64,000 nucleotides of DNA from Bacteroidota bacterium (GTDB taxonomy: Bacteria > Bacteroidota > Ignavibacteria > Kryptoniales > JAKASW01). Position 1 is the stretch's first letter. Each line of letters begins with the position of its first letter. The stretch covers positions 1-64,000 of the forward strand of contig JAKAGT010000015.1 in assembly GCA_021825585.1 (NCBI GenBank), written 5' to 3'. Shown here in pieces: positions 23,918 through 33,313 of this stretch. Under the pieces are notes generated by a model. The model ran no database searches and was not told the DNA's origin. It saw only the letters and a program-made list of their open reading frames with translations. The translations under genes were made by a program, and so were the position numbers.

Positions 23918-26755
23918 ATGCGAAGATTTGCCACTTCTCTTTTCGTATTGCTTTTTTCGCTCAGAGCTTTTGCTGGAGATACAGGAAAGATTGCCGGCAA
24001 GGTCGTGGACGCAGCTACAAAGCAGCCGCTTATCGGGGTGAACGTCCTGGTAGAAGGAACCTCCATGGGCGCGGCGACCGATCTCAACGGGAACTTCGTT
24101 ATCCTGGACGTCTCGCCCGGAACCTACGCGGTGAAAGCTTCGGCGGTCGGCTACCGTCCGATGGAAATTAAGAACCTGCAGGTATCGATAGACCTCACAA
24201 CGACCGCAAACTTCGATCTCTCCGAATCAGCTGTTACTACAAAGGCCGTCATTGTGACTGCACAGAGGCCGATGGTCCAGAAAGACATGACCGCAAACAC
24301 GGCTATCGTGAACAGCAGGCAGATCGAATCTCTTCCTGTCACCAGTTTCCAGGATGTGCTGAATCTGCAGGCGGGCATCTATACCGACGCCAGCGGTGTT
24401 CTACATGCGAGAGGCGGTCGCGGTGGGGAAGTGACATACATGATAGACGGTATCCCGGTAACCGATGCGTATAACGGCGAAACGGTTGTGAACGTGAACA
24501 AGAACGCCATCGAGCAAATGCAGCTCGTCACCGGCGCATACAATGCGGAGTACGGCCAGGCGTTGAGCGGCGTTGTCAACATCGCCACCAAAAGCGGCAC
24601 CAACAGATTCCACGGGAATATCACTGCCTACTCCGGCGGGTACGTGACCTCCAACTCGAACGTTTTTACGGGCTTGCAGACTATAAACCCGACGAATGAG
24701 CAGTGGCTCGAAGGCTCGTTAAGCGGACCCATCGTCAAGAACAAGTTGTTCTTTTACACCGACGCGCGATATTACTACACGGCAGGCGACCTGTTCGGGG
24801 TCAGGAAGTTCAACGTCTACGACGTAACCAACACGGCCAATTCCAATCCGTATCTCTGGCCGATACAGGAAACCGGCAACGGCCAAGCGGTTCCGATGGC
24901 TCCATATCTGGAAGCCTACATTCAGGGGAAAGTGACATACGTGCCGTCATCGGAATTCCATATTTCGTATGACTACATACTCGATAATTCGCGGGGAAAA
25001 GACTACAACTTTCAATACAAGTATAATCCGGACGGTGAGCTCAGCAACTTCACCAAAGGTTACTTAAATACGCTGTCCATGACCCAGACCCTCAGTGCAC
25101 GCACTTACTATACGTTGGGACTGTCGTACTTCTTCCGCGATTACAGGCAATACTACGATCCTTCTCCTTTTTCCCTGACCGATCTCTTTACGCGAAAGGA
25201 TCCCTTCAACCAGAAGTATGTGCTCCCAATCATAAACATAGCGCCTGAGGCGACGTTCTATTCCGGGGGCATTGATATGACACACAATGTCAGGAACACG
25301 AACACTTTTGTCGCGAAGTTCGATATCACAAGCCAGATCACCGACCACCATATGTTGAAGGCAGGTTTGGAATTCAATCAATATGATCTGTTCCTGCACA
25401 ACATCGACCTGAGCCACGCACTTTCCGGCCAGGACATCGGTCGGGATCCTGCTACGGACGGTTCCAGTCCATTTCTGCTCGGCCCTTTCGTGATGCCGAG
25501 TCTGGAAAGCCCGTACAACCTGGAGTACTTGCACAGGCCGCAGCAATTCTCGGCTTATGTCCAGGATAAGATGGAATACAGGTCGCTGGTGGTCAATTTC
25601 GGCGTACGGTTCGATTGGTTTCATCCTGACGGCGTCGTCCTTTCGAACCCTGCGGATCCGGATGTGTACTACCCGCTGGAGCCACAGTACCAGGACAGCA
25701 TCATAGCTCCGCTCGGCAATGGGATTACGCCGGCTAACCAGCACGAGATCGCCGTCCAGAGGAGGATGGCCTTCTGGTACAAGCCCGCAACAAACAAGTA
25801 CCAGTTCAGTCCGAGACTCGGCGTGTCATTTCCGATCACCGATCGCGGTATCATTCACTTCTCTTATGGACTATTCTTCCAGATACCCTCTTTCGACCAG
25901 CTGTATCAGAGTCCGGGTTACAAGTTGCAGCTCGGCGGAAGCACGTTCCTCGGTGTCATCGGTAATCCAAACATGAATCCGGAAGAGACGACGAAAGGCG
26001 AACTGGGCGTCGAGCAGCAGCTCACGAACGACCTTGCTATCGACGTCACAGGGTATTTCAATGACATACGTAATCTGTCGGGAACACTCAATGAAATCAT
26101 ATTCGTGACGGGCAATGCGGCGGAGTACAGCAAGTTTGTAAATACCGATTTCGGCTTCGTGAAGGGCGTTGTCGTGACGCTTACGAAGCGGCTTTCCAAT
26201 TCGTGGTCCGGAACCTTGAATTACACATTCCAGATTGCAAAGGGGGACGCTTCCGATCCCAATGCTGCAGCAAACCTGAGAGCAAGCGGCGTCCAGCCTG
26301 AGACTCAGTTGATTCCACTGAACTGGGATCAGCGGCATACTCTGGACGCAACGTTCAACTACGTGAATGCAACCGATTGGGGGGCAAGTCTGATTTTCAA
26401 ATTCGGCAGCGGGACGCCGTATACGCCTGAACGAGTGTCGAACATCGGCGAGCTGGCTTACAATTCGGCCCTCAAACCCGCCACTTACGACCTTGATGCA
26501 TACTTCTACAAGACATTCAGGCTAAGCAAGGTGGCGGGCCTGACGCTTTTTGCAAGAGTTAATAATGTCTTCGATACGAAGAATGCGCTTCAGGTTTACA
26601 CCGATTCAGGATTGCCAAATGTGTCACTGTACGAAGAGTCTCTCATCGCTGCAAATCCGCCCCAGAGAATTGCGACTGTCCAAGACTATTACACTAACCC
26701 GACTTTCTACTCCGAACCGAGAAGAATTGAAGTCGGAACAACGATTTCCTTTTAA
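23918..26755 (+). CDS. TonB-dependent outer-membrane receptor
   Basis: A 945-residue receptor. A signal peptide (MRRFATSLFVLLFSLRAFA) is followed by a carboxypeptidase-regulatory-like domain (about 22-105, GKVVDAATKQPLIGVNVLVE), a plug domain (about 115-240, LHARGGRGGEVTYMIDGIPV and YNAEYGQALSGVVNIATKSG) and a 22-strand-type barrel ending in EVGTTISF, whose terminal Phe is the usual barrel-assembly signal. It lies three bases after the glycosidase, so it is in the same operon and likely imports glucan oligosaccharides. It resembles SusC, but no SusD lipoprotein follows. The neighbours downstream are a large secreted protein and a PorV/PorQ protein. Confidence 0.9.
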   Translation: MRRFATSLFVLLFSLRAFAGDTGKIAGKVVDAATKQPLIGVNVLVEGTSMGAATDLNGNFVILDVSPGTYAVKASAVGYRPMEIKNLQVSIDLTTTANFDLSESAVTTKAVIVTAQRPMVQKDMTANTAIVNSRQIESLPVTSFQDVLNLQAGIYTDASGVLHARGGRGGEVTYMIDGIPVTDAYNGETVVNVNKNAIEQMQLVTGAYNAEYGQALSGVVNIATKSGTNRFHGNITAYSGGYVTSNSNVFTGLQTINPTNEQWLEGSLSGPIVKNKLFFYTDARYYYTAGDLFGVRKFNVYDVTNTANSNPYLWPIQETGNGQAVPMAPYLEAYIQGKVTYVPSSEFHISYDYILDNSRGKDYNFQYKYNPDGELSNFTKGYLNTLSMTQTLSARTYYTLGLSYFFRDYRQYYDPSPFSLTDLFTRKDPFNQKYVLPIINIAPEATFYSGGIDMTHNVRNTNTFVAKFDITSQITDHHMLKAGLEFNQYDLFLHNIDLSHALSGQDIGRDPATDGSSPFLLGPFVMPSLESPYNLEYLHRPQQFSAYVQDKMEYRSLVVNFGVRFDWFHPDGVVLSNPADPDVYYPLEPQYQDSIIAPLGNGITPANQHEIAVQRRMAFWYKPATNKYQFSPRLGVSFPITDRGIIHFSYGLFFQIPSFDQLYQSPGYKLQLGGSTFLGVIGNPNMNPEETTKGELGVEQQLTNDLAIDVTGYFNDIRNLSGTLNEIIFVTGNAAEYSKFVNTDFGFVKGVVVTLTKRLSNSWSGTLNYTFQIAKGDASDPNAAANLRASGVQPETQLIPLNWDQRHTLDATFNYVNATDWGASLIFKFGSGTPYTPERVSNIGELAYNSALKPATYDLDAYFYKTFRLSKVAGLTLFARVNNVFDTKNALQVYTDSGLPNVSLYEESLIAANPPQRIATVQDYYTNPTFYSEPRRIEVGTTISF

Positions 26756-26771
26756 AGCCCAGAGGTCCATC

Positions 26772-29700
26772 ATGAAAAGATTCTCATTTGTCCTTGCACT
26801 CCTTCTAAGTTCGGGAATCGCATTTGGACAGTCTCCCCAACTCATCCAATGGGCAAAGACAAACAGGGGAAATGCCCTGTACACGAGGTTTGGAATACAG
26901 AACGGCAACCGGGTCGGAATTTCATTTCGGAACGACGGCTCAATCGCGGGATTGAACGCCAACGACCTGCGCGGATATTGGCCGTATCCTGCGACTGAAG
27001 ATAGCTACGTCGGCGACATTACTCCCCTTGTTGGAGTTCAACTTCCTGTCAGAGACTATTTCGGCAACGGCAAGCTTGATACCTTGCATTCCGTTACCAT
27101 AGCAAAGGGACCGCGGAACGGTCAGGATTCAAAAGTAGATCCGACTTCAGGCTCGTTCGAGGGATTTGAGCCTGAGCCCGGTTACGTGAACCTTAGCCAG
27201 GACACTGTCGCCATGAGCCAGGACCCGAACAGCTGGCCTCCCTTCTGGGCGGACCACCCGGATTGGAAAGACCCGGAGACGGGAAAGGCGTTGTGGGACG
27301 GCTATTTCGGCAAAGGAGTCTTCAATGCTGATGAAGAGAGCTATTTCGTTATGGATGACGCCGCAGACAGCAGCGTCCAGCAGCGAACGAGGGAGCTCTT
27401 TTTTCCTGATTCCACAGATTCTACGCGGAAAGGGATCGGCATAGTTGTGGCTGTTCGCGGGATGCAGTGGTCCCAGATTCAAGCCCAGGATGTCGTGTTC
27501 TGGCTGTATGACATAACGAACATCAGCACCACTACCTATAACAAGAGCGTTTTTGGAGTTATCATCGGGACCTGCAGCGGCGCGTACGCAAACAACGGGG
27601 ATTACACTCCGTGTCAGGACCTGCTTGGATATTTTGATCTAAACAACAACATCGCCTACAGCTGGCTGGCAAACGACAACAACACTGCAAGGGGATTCAT
27701 CCCGTTGAGCCAGGTGCTCCCGGGGGTCAGGACCACCGTCGGCTACGTCGGTTATGCGTATCTTGAAAGTCCGGGCGATCCTTATGACGGCATTGATAAC
27801 AATAACAGCAACGAGGATCCGAGCGCCCCAACCTTCACTTCCGGCGACTTCGTCTACAATTCAGCGACCCACAGCTATGTGGCGACCCGTACGCTTCATA
27901 TGAACAACGCGGGGAGTAATCCAAACTGGCCCGATAACAAGATCGCTTTGATTACCCCCACCACGGAGACCATCACCGAGGCTGGTACCTCGCCGTTTCA
28001 GGTTATAAGGTACAAGAGAGAGATAGTGTTGCTGGACACGTTATTGAAGAGCCCGACCGACACCGTTACAGTGTATTCAATGGGAAAGCCTTACAGGATT
28101 TATGACGGTGAGGTCCTGACGCAGATCCCGAACGACGGTTACGACGACCTGTTGAACGGGCTGATTGACGAAAACCATGACCTGGACTACGAGCGCGTGT
28201 TCAAGGACCAGGCTGGAAACATCCTGAGGCAGGATGTAAGGCCGCTCGCATACAAGAATTACCTTACCGGCACGGGGCTGGACAATACGATGGTAGACAA
28301 GGCGAGAGACAGCGGCCCGGGTCAAATCGTCTCGAGCTGGGTTCCGAATTATAGCGAACCCGTCGACCCTGGCACCGGAAAACATCCCGGCATGATGGCT
28401 TCCCATTGGTCCGGCGATGAGAATGGAAACTGGGACAAACAGTACGACGACTACGTCGGCGACGGGATACCCACCGACAATCTCGGAGAACCGAACTTTG
28501 ACCAGACCGACGTTGAGGAGTCGGACCAGCTCGGATTGACCAGCTTCAGCTATTTCTCGGTGTCAGGATCGCCGAATATGAGCAACAGCGAGGTCATGTG
28601 GAATATAATGACACCAGGCTTCTTCGATGTCATACCGAATCTTCCCGAGGCGGGAAACTTCGCCTTTGCATCAGGATATTTCCCCATGCCTCCCCTTCAC
28701 ACGGAGAGGTTCTCCATGGCGCTTGTGTTCGGCGCGGACAGCTCAACACTGTTCACGAACAAGCAGATAGTTCAACAGATTTATAACGACAATTACAATT
28801 TCACCAAGGCTCCCCCCAAGCCGCATCTGATCGCAATTCCCGGCAACGGAGAGGTCACTCTGATTTGGGATAGCACTGCGGAGAGCTTCGTCGACCATTC
28901 TATCCCGGATACGGCGGCTCAGCACGCGTTCGAAGGTTACAAGATATACCGCTCAACAGATCCAGGCTTCAGTGAAGGCGGTGGTCAGGCAATCGCAACA
29001 TTTGATCTCAAGGATGGGATACGCGGATATTTTATGCCTCAAACTCAAACACTCGCCGCATTGCCGCGATTCTATCTCGGCAACGACATCGGACTCGTTC
29101 ACACTTTCGTGGACAGCGGACTCCAGAACGGCCAGGGATATTATTACGCCGTGACATCCTACACCAAAGGCGACGCCGGAGACAACGTCTACCCGGCGGA
29201 ATGCTCGAAGTTCGTGACGGTGGATGCGGAAGGAGTTGCGCATCCCGATATCAACGTTGCCTACGTTGTCCCCCAGGCTCCAATGGCAGGATATATGCCG
29301 TCGAACGGAGGGAAGATTTATCATGAGGCCCCCAATTACGGGACCGGCTCAGTAACCCTTAACATTGTGAACCCTCTTGCTCTGAGGACGGTGGATAACC
29401 ATGTTTTTGATATCACGTTCAACGATACTGACGTGACTTATACCCCTTCAGGCGATCCATTCTCCATAACATATCTGGATAATACAGCCTCCTACACAGT
29501 CGTGGACAAGACAACGGGGGATACTTTGATCGATAATGGTCAGATCAATCCGTCTGGACAACCTCCGCTGTTTGACGGAATGAGAGTCAACTTCAACAAC
29601 GACACGACTCAGCTAGCGGTGGGAGATTCCTCATTCGGGTGGAACAGTGCGAGCCTTACCAAGGCCTACCCTTACACTGCAGACGTGTTTACCAATGGCG

Positions 29701-30452
29701 GCACGATGCCATCCGTGTATGACCCTTCCGATTATCAAATTCAGTTCAGCCCGAACACAGTTGATACTTCCATGGCTGTACCACCGACAGCCTTGCCGCC
29801 TTTCGGCATCCCTGCATATCCGGTCAATTTCAGGGTGAAGGATCTGACTACCGGGCAGTATGCGAAGTTCGCTTACGCGGCCGTGACCAATACTTTGTTG
29901 ACACCGCCGAAGAAGTATTTTGTGATAATTACCATACCAAGTGTCACGAATGGGAAGCCAAATTTCGGTTGGTACGTGAGATTCAGCGGAGACACCACTC
30001 TTCAGTTGCCGCGAAGCGATAGTGCCACATTCACGCTGTTGACTTCAAAGCCGTTCAGGCAGGGCGACGTCTTTAGTTTTACGGCCCATTCTGATTCGGT
30101 GAACAAGACTCTTGCGGAGAATCAGCTCAGCCTGATACGAGTCGTTCCCAATCCTTACGTTGCGGCTACAACGCAGGAACAGCCGTTACCTCCCGGGATA
30201 AACAGCGGCCGTGGAACCAGGAAGATCTCGTTCATACATCTGCCGCCCAACAGCACGATATACATATTTGATGCGGCAGGAGGGCTCGTCAGGAAACTCA
30301 CTATGCCGCCCGGCCAGGATATCGGCAACGGAGCGGTTAATTGGGATCTCAAGACAAGCGCAAATCTTGGTGTCGCCTATGGTGTCTACTTCTATTTGGT
30401 GGACGCGCCCGGCATAGGTCAGAAGTATGGCAAGATAGCAATTATAAAGTAG
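26772..30452 (+). CDS. Large secreted protein with FN3 domain and C-terminal sorting-like domain
   Basis: A 1226-residue secreted protein of unknown function. The frame is open upstream to 26550 inside the TonB gene, but ATG 26772 gives a clean signal peptide (KRFSFVLALLLSSGIAFGQ) and starts 16 bases after the receptor stop. There are Asp/Asn-rich calcium-like motifs (DGIDNNNSNED, NDGYDDLLNGLIDENHD), a fibronectin type III segment with EVTLIWDS and FEGYKIYRSTDPGF (about residues 690-800), and a C-terminus with VVPNPYV, IYIFDAAGGLVRKL and VAYGVYFYLVDAPG that looks like an alternative T9SS/FlgD-like tail without NPFNP. Proteins of this type often follow TonB receptors in FCB genomes and may be surface partners, but I know of no assigned activity. 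Confidence 0.65.
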   Translation: MKRFSFVLALLLSSGIAFGQSPQLIQWAKTNRGNALYTRFGIQNGNRVGISFRNDGSIAGLNANDLRGYWPYPATEDSYVGDITPLVGVQLPVRDYFGNGKLDTLHSVTIAKGPRNGQDSKVDPTSGSFEGFEPEPGYVNLSQDTVAMSQDPNSWPPFWADHPDWKDPETGKALWDGYFGKGVFNADEESYFVMDDAADSSVQQRTRELFFPDSTDSTRKGIGIVVAVRGMQWSQIQAQDVVFWLYDITNISTTTYNKSVFGVIIGTCSGAYANNGDYTPCQDLLGYFDLNNNIAYSWLANDNNTARGFIPLSQVLPGVRTTVGYVGYAYLESPGDPYDGIDNNNSNEDPSAPTFTSGDFVYNSATHSYVATRTLHMNNAGSNPNWPDNKIALITPTTETITEAGTSPFQVIRYKREIVLLDTLLKSPTDTVTVYSMGKPYRIYDGEVLTQIPNDGYDDLLNGLIDENHDLDYERVFKDQAGNILRQDVRPLAYKNYLTGTGLDNTMVDKARDSGPGQIVSSWVPNYSEPVDPGTGKHPGMMASHWSGDENGNWDKQYDDYVGDGIPTDNLGEPNFDQTDVEESDQLGLTSFSYFSVSGSPNMSNSEVMWNIMTPGFFDVIPNLPEAGNFAFASGYFPMPPLHTERFSMALVFGADSSTLFTNKQIVQQIYNDNYNFTKAPPKPHLIAIPGNGEVTLIWDSTAESFVDHSIPDTAAQHAFEGYKIYRSTDPGFSEGGGQAIATFDLKDGIRGYFMPQTQTLAALPRFYLGNDIGLVHTFVDSGLQNGQGYYYAVTSYTKGDAGDNVYPAECSKFVTVDAEGVAHPDINVAYVVPQAPMAGYMPSNGGKIYHEAPNYGTGSVTLNIVNPLALRTVDNHVFDITFNDTDVTYTPSGDPFSITYLDNTASYTVVDKTTGDTLIDNGQINPSGQPPLFDGMRVNFNNDTTQLAVGDSSFGWNSASLTKAYPYTADVFTNGGTMPSVYDPSDYQIQFSPNTVDTSMAVPPTALPPFGIPAYPVNFRVKDLTTGQYAKFAYAAVTNTLLTPPKKYFVIITIPSVTNGKPNFGWYVRFSGDTTLQLPRSDSATFTLLTSKPFRQGDVFSFTAHSDSVNKTLAENQLSLIRVVPNPYVAATTQEQPLPPGINSGRGTRKISFIHLPPNSTIYIFDAAGGLVRKLTMPPGQDIGNGAVNWDLKTSANLGVAYGVYFYLVDAPGIGQKYGKIAIIK

Positions 30453-31472
30453 ATGAGGTCGCAAATGAAATTGAAAGTCATCATGATAGTGCTTCTCTTG
30501 GGTGCGACACAGGCTTTTTCGCAAAACAAGGTTGGAACGACGGCGGCGCCTTTTCTCGGCATTGGTGCCGGGCCGCGGGCAATCGGAATGGGCGGCGCCT
30601 TCACCGCTGTGGCAAACGATCCTTCGGCACTGTACTGGAATCCGGCAGGTATCTCACGAACGGGTTCCACTCAGTTTCTGCTGGAGCATACCAACTATCT
30701 CGTCGGATCCAGCTACAATTACTTCGCCGGCGTCGTGGCACTCGATGAGGACAACGCGATCGGCTTGAGCGTCACGGAGCTGGATTACGGCAGCGACCTT
30801 GTAACAACCGTTTCTCAACCCGACGGAACGGGGGAAACCTGGAGCGCGAGTGACTGGGCAGTAGGACTCACATATGCCAGAAATCTGACCGACAGGTTCT
30901 CGATTGCAGGAACCGCTAAGATGGTCATGCAGAATATCTGGCATGAGTCCGCTACAGGCTGGGCACTCGACGCCGGGGTCTTATATATCACTCCGTTCAA
31001 CAATATGAAGATAGGTATGGAAATCGCCAACTTCGGTACGGATATGAGGCTTGATGGCACGGATCTCCTGGTGTCTTACGACCCTGCGCCGTCGATGGGA
31101 GGGAACAACAAGAACATTCCGGCGGAATATTATACCAATTCCTATCCACTCCCGCTTTTCTTCCGCGTGGGGCTCGCGATGAACGTGATTCACGTCGGCG
31201 ATAACCGCCTCACTCTGGCGGCGGACGCTCTTCATCCGAGTAACGGTGTGCAAAGCATGAACGTCGGTGCGGAGTACGCCTGGAACAACTTCCTCTTCCT
31301 TCGGGCCGGTTATAAATCACTCTTTGTCCCCAATAGCCAGGAGGGGTTGACCCTGGGAATAGGTCTGAGGTACGAGATTGCGATGAACCTGATTTTCAAA
31401 CTCGACTACGGCTATGAAAATTTCGGAGTCTTGAAGAACCTGCAGGAATTTGCTTTAACGATCGGTCTATGA
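30453..31472 (+). CDS. PorV/PorQ family outer-membrane protein
   Basis: A 339-residue outer-membrane beta-barrel of the PorV/PorQ (UPF0164) family. After the signal peptide comes the hallmark FLGIGAGPRAIGMGGAFTAVANDPSALYWNPAGI (residues about 35-67), as in FadL-like barrels that shuttle or hold T9SS cargo. The rest is alternating beta strands, ending LQEFALTIGL. ATG 30465 with GAGG six bases upstream may be the true start; 30453 directly follows the preceding stop. In known T9SS, PorV carries substrates to the attachment machinery, so this copy may serve the five T9SS cargo proteins encoded nearby. The assignment is by family; function in this locus is inferred. Confidence 0.8.
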   Translation: MRSQMKLKVIMIVLLLGATQAFSQNKVGTTAAPFLGIGAGPRAIGMGGAFTAVANDPSALYWNPAGISRTGSTQFLLEHTNYLVGSSYNYFAGVVALDEDNAIGLSVTELDYGSDLVTTVSQPDGTGETWSASDWAVGLTYARNLTDRFSIAGTAKMVMQNIWHESATGWALDAGVLYITPFNNMKIGMEIANFGTDMRLDGTDLLVSYDPAPSMGGNNKNIPAEYYTNSYPLPLFFRVGLAMNVIHVGDNRLTLAADALHPSNGVQSMNVGAEYAWNNFLFLRAGYKSLFVPNSQEGLTLGIGLRYEIAMNLIFKLDYGYENFGVLKNLQEFALTIGL

Positions 31473-31592
31473 GTCTGCAAAATACCCAAAAAGAGCTCTT
31501 GAATTTGAAAGTAACCTATCCGGTTGCGACATCGACTTCAAAGGACGGAGCATTTAAGCAAGAAGCACAAAACAACCAAAAGGAGGTAACAC

Positions 31593-33125
31593 ATGAGACA
31601 CAAGGCTAAAGCATTAGGCATTGCCATGGTCGCGATGCTAATGAGTGTCCCATTAGCTTTCGCCCAGAACCCGGTCAAGTTCCAGGTGCAAATGGACGTT
31701 CAGGTTCAGAGCGGATTGTTTGACATCTCAGCTGATTCAGTAGCTGTTCGAGGCGATTTCAATGGGTGGGGAAGCTTGTGGATGACAAAGGACGCCAACG
31801 ACACGGTCTACACCGCCACGTACGATTTCCCCGACTCCATGGTAGGTGATACCGTACAGTACAAATTCTTCTCGAACTCTCCTACTGCTGCCAATGGAGG
31901 ATGGGAACAGGATCTGCCGAGCCCCCTTGGAATCGGCGGCCATCGTTGGTTTACCATCGTGTCTGGCGGACAAGTGGTTCCGGTCGTGTATTTTGATCAA
32001 GACAGTGTTGCAGGAATCCCGCCTGTCAAGGCGAACTGGACGTTCACTTTGAACATGTCCATGATGGAACAGACGGGCTACTTTCAGCCTGATAGTGGTG
32101 ATCAGGTATTTCTCCGCGGAGACATCATACCTGGCGGATGGGGACCGGGCACTCAGATGATCGAGAATCCGCTCGACCCCGGACAATACTCGGCGACGGT
32201 TCAGCTTGATGCTTCTCCAGGAACGCAGTTTGGTCAAAAATACTACATCCAAACGAACAGGACGGTCTTCCCACTGCCGCCTAATGGAGGATGGGAGGAA
32301 GGTCCGCACGGAGCGAACTACGAGTTTACCTACACCGGTCGTGACACCGTCTTGCCGGAAAGATTCTTTGACGGCATAACCGGAATCCTGAAAACACCGG
32401 TCACAGTCATATTCTCGGTCAATATGAAGGGCGCCATTGATGCAATTACGGGGAAGCCATTCCCGTCAATCGACAGCGTCTTCATCGGTGGAAGTGAGAC
32501 CCCATTCTGGTGGGAGTATGGCCACGCTTATGCGGACACTGTGCATGCGCTGCGCCTTTATGATGACGGAACTCACGGTGATCTCACCGCTAACGACTCA
32601 ATATACTCCGGCACCTATACTTTCCCCAAAGGAGCAGTGAATAAGTTCTGGTTCATGTACAGCGCAATGTACCATCCCGGTTATCCGAGCACAATGGAGC
32701 AGAACGAAGAAAACACGACGAATAATTTCGATAACCATCAGATGATGCTGCCTGATTCGGCAGGAAGCACGCCAATAAGGCTGACGACCAACATGTTCGG
32801 CAATTACCTGGATAGCACAACGGTGTTGACGGCGATAAGGTCTCTGCCTAATGCGTTGCCTAAGACATTCAGTCTGGATCAGAACTATCCTAATCCATTC
32901 AATCCGACAACGATGATCCGGTATTCGGTCCCGAAGAACGCCCAGGTGACTCTGGAAATTTACAATGTCCTTGGCGAGAGGGTCGCGACTCTGTACAGCG
33001 GAATGCAGAAAGCCGGTGCTTATGAAGTCAGCTTTGACGCGTCCAGATATGCCAGCGGCGTGTATTTTTACAGGCTGCAGGCTGGAAGCTTCTCGAGCGT
33101 CAAGAAAATGATGCTTTTGAAGTGA
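31593..33125 (+). CDS. T9SS-sorted starch-binding (CBM20/SusE-like) protein
   Basis: A 510-residue secreted protein without catalytic residues. A signal peptide ends near PLAFAQ. Two beta-sandwich units follow: SVAVRGDFNGWGSLWMTKD with VQYKFFSNSP and GGWEQDLPSP (about 25-135), and QVFLRGDIIPGGWGPGTQM with QKYYIQTNRT and GGWEEGP (about 150-255). The FNGW and GGWE motifs are typical of starch-binding modules such as CBM20/CBM48. A third Ig-like domain (265-390) has DSVFIGGSETPFWWEYG. The tail (about 425-510) is a type A sorting domain with DQNYPNPFNPTTMIRY and SGVYFYRLQ. AGGAGG lies 6 bases before the ATG, suggesting high expression. It probably holds starch at the surface as SusE/F do. Confidence 0.8.
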   Translation: MRHKAKALGIAMVAMLMSVPLAFAQNPVKFQVQMDVQVQSGLFDISADSVAVRGDFNGWGSLWMTKDANDTVYTATYDFPDSMVGDTVQYKFFSNSPTAANGGWEQDLPSPLGIGGHRWFTIVSGGQVVPVVYFDQDSVAGIPPVKANWTFTLNMSMMEQTGYFQPDSGDQVFLRGDIIPGGWGPGTQMIENPLDPGQYSATVQLDASPGTQFGQKYYIQTNRTVFPLPPNGGWEEGPHGANYEFTYTGRDTVLPERFFDGITGILKTPVTVIFSVNMKGAIDAITGKPFPSIDSVFIGGSETPFWWEYGHAYADTVHALRLYDDGTHGDLTANDSIYSGTYTFPKGAVNKFWFMYSAMYHPGYPSTMEQNEENTTNNFDNHQMMLPDSAGSTPIRLTTNMFGNYLDSTTVLTAIRSLPNALPKTFSLDQNYPNPFNPTTMIRYSVPKNAQVTLEIYNVLGERVATLYSGMQKAGAYEVSFDASRYASGVYFYRLQAGSFSSVKKMMLLK

Positions 33126-33179
33126 GTAGCCTAGATGATGCCTTAAACCGCATTATCTGACCGAGAGCGGCACGATTCG

Positions 33180-33214
33180 AGATGCAGATCCAGCCCATAG
33201 TTGGATCTGCATCT
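33180..33214. terminator. 13-bp hairpin after the starch-binding gene
   Basis: AGATGCAGATCCA/TGGATCTGCATCT, a perfect 13-bp stem with a 9-base loop, 55 bases after the stop. Only a short T pair follows, so it may act as a factor-dependent terminator or mRNA end. Confidence 0.6.
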
Positions 33215-33228
33215 TGCCGCATCGGTCG

Positions 33229-33245
33229 CGGGATGGTGATTGCTT
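33229..33245 (+). promoter_or_regulatory. Candidate sigma-54 promoter of the GH66 operon
   Basis: CGGGATGGTGATTGCTT has GG at 33230-33231 and GC at 33242-33243, exactly 10 bases apart, with a full TTGC(T) -12 element and a partial -24 element (four of seven bases). It lies just after a terminator-like hairpin and about 70 bases before the GH66 start, and a sigma-54 activator is encoded in the same locus. One or two such matches are expected by chance in this much intergenic DNA. Confidence 0.3.
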
Positions 33246-33313
33246 GAGAAGAGCAGCAATTGCATTCAGAAGAAGTAAAAGCGAAGTCGGAAAGGGAAGG
33301 CAGATCATTCTTG

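Noticed and set aside
25064-25744. 226-codon minus-strand frame opposite the TonB receptor gene
   Set aside because: A codon-complement shadow with no motif.
23918-26755. Classical SusC/SusD pair
   Set aside because: The receptor is SusC-like, but the following gene lacks a lipoprotein signal and the helical SusD fold pattern, so no SusD was called.
26550-26771. Upstream extension of the 1226-residue secreted protein
   Set aside because: It would overlap the TonB gene by 206 bases and hide the signal peptide that begins at ATG 26772.
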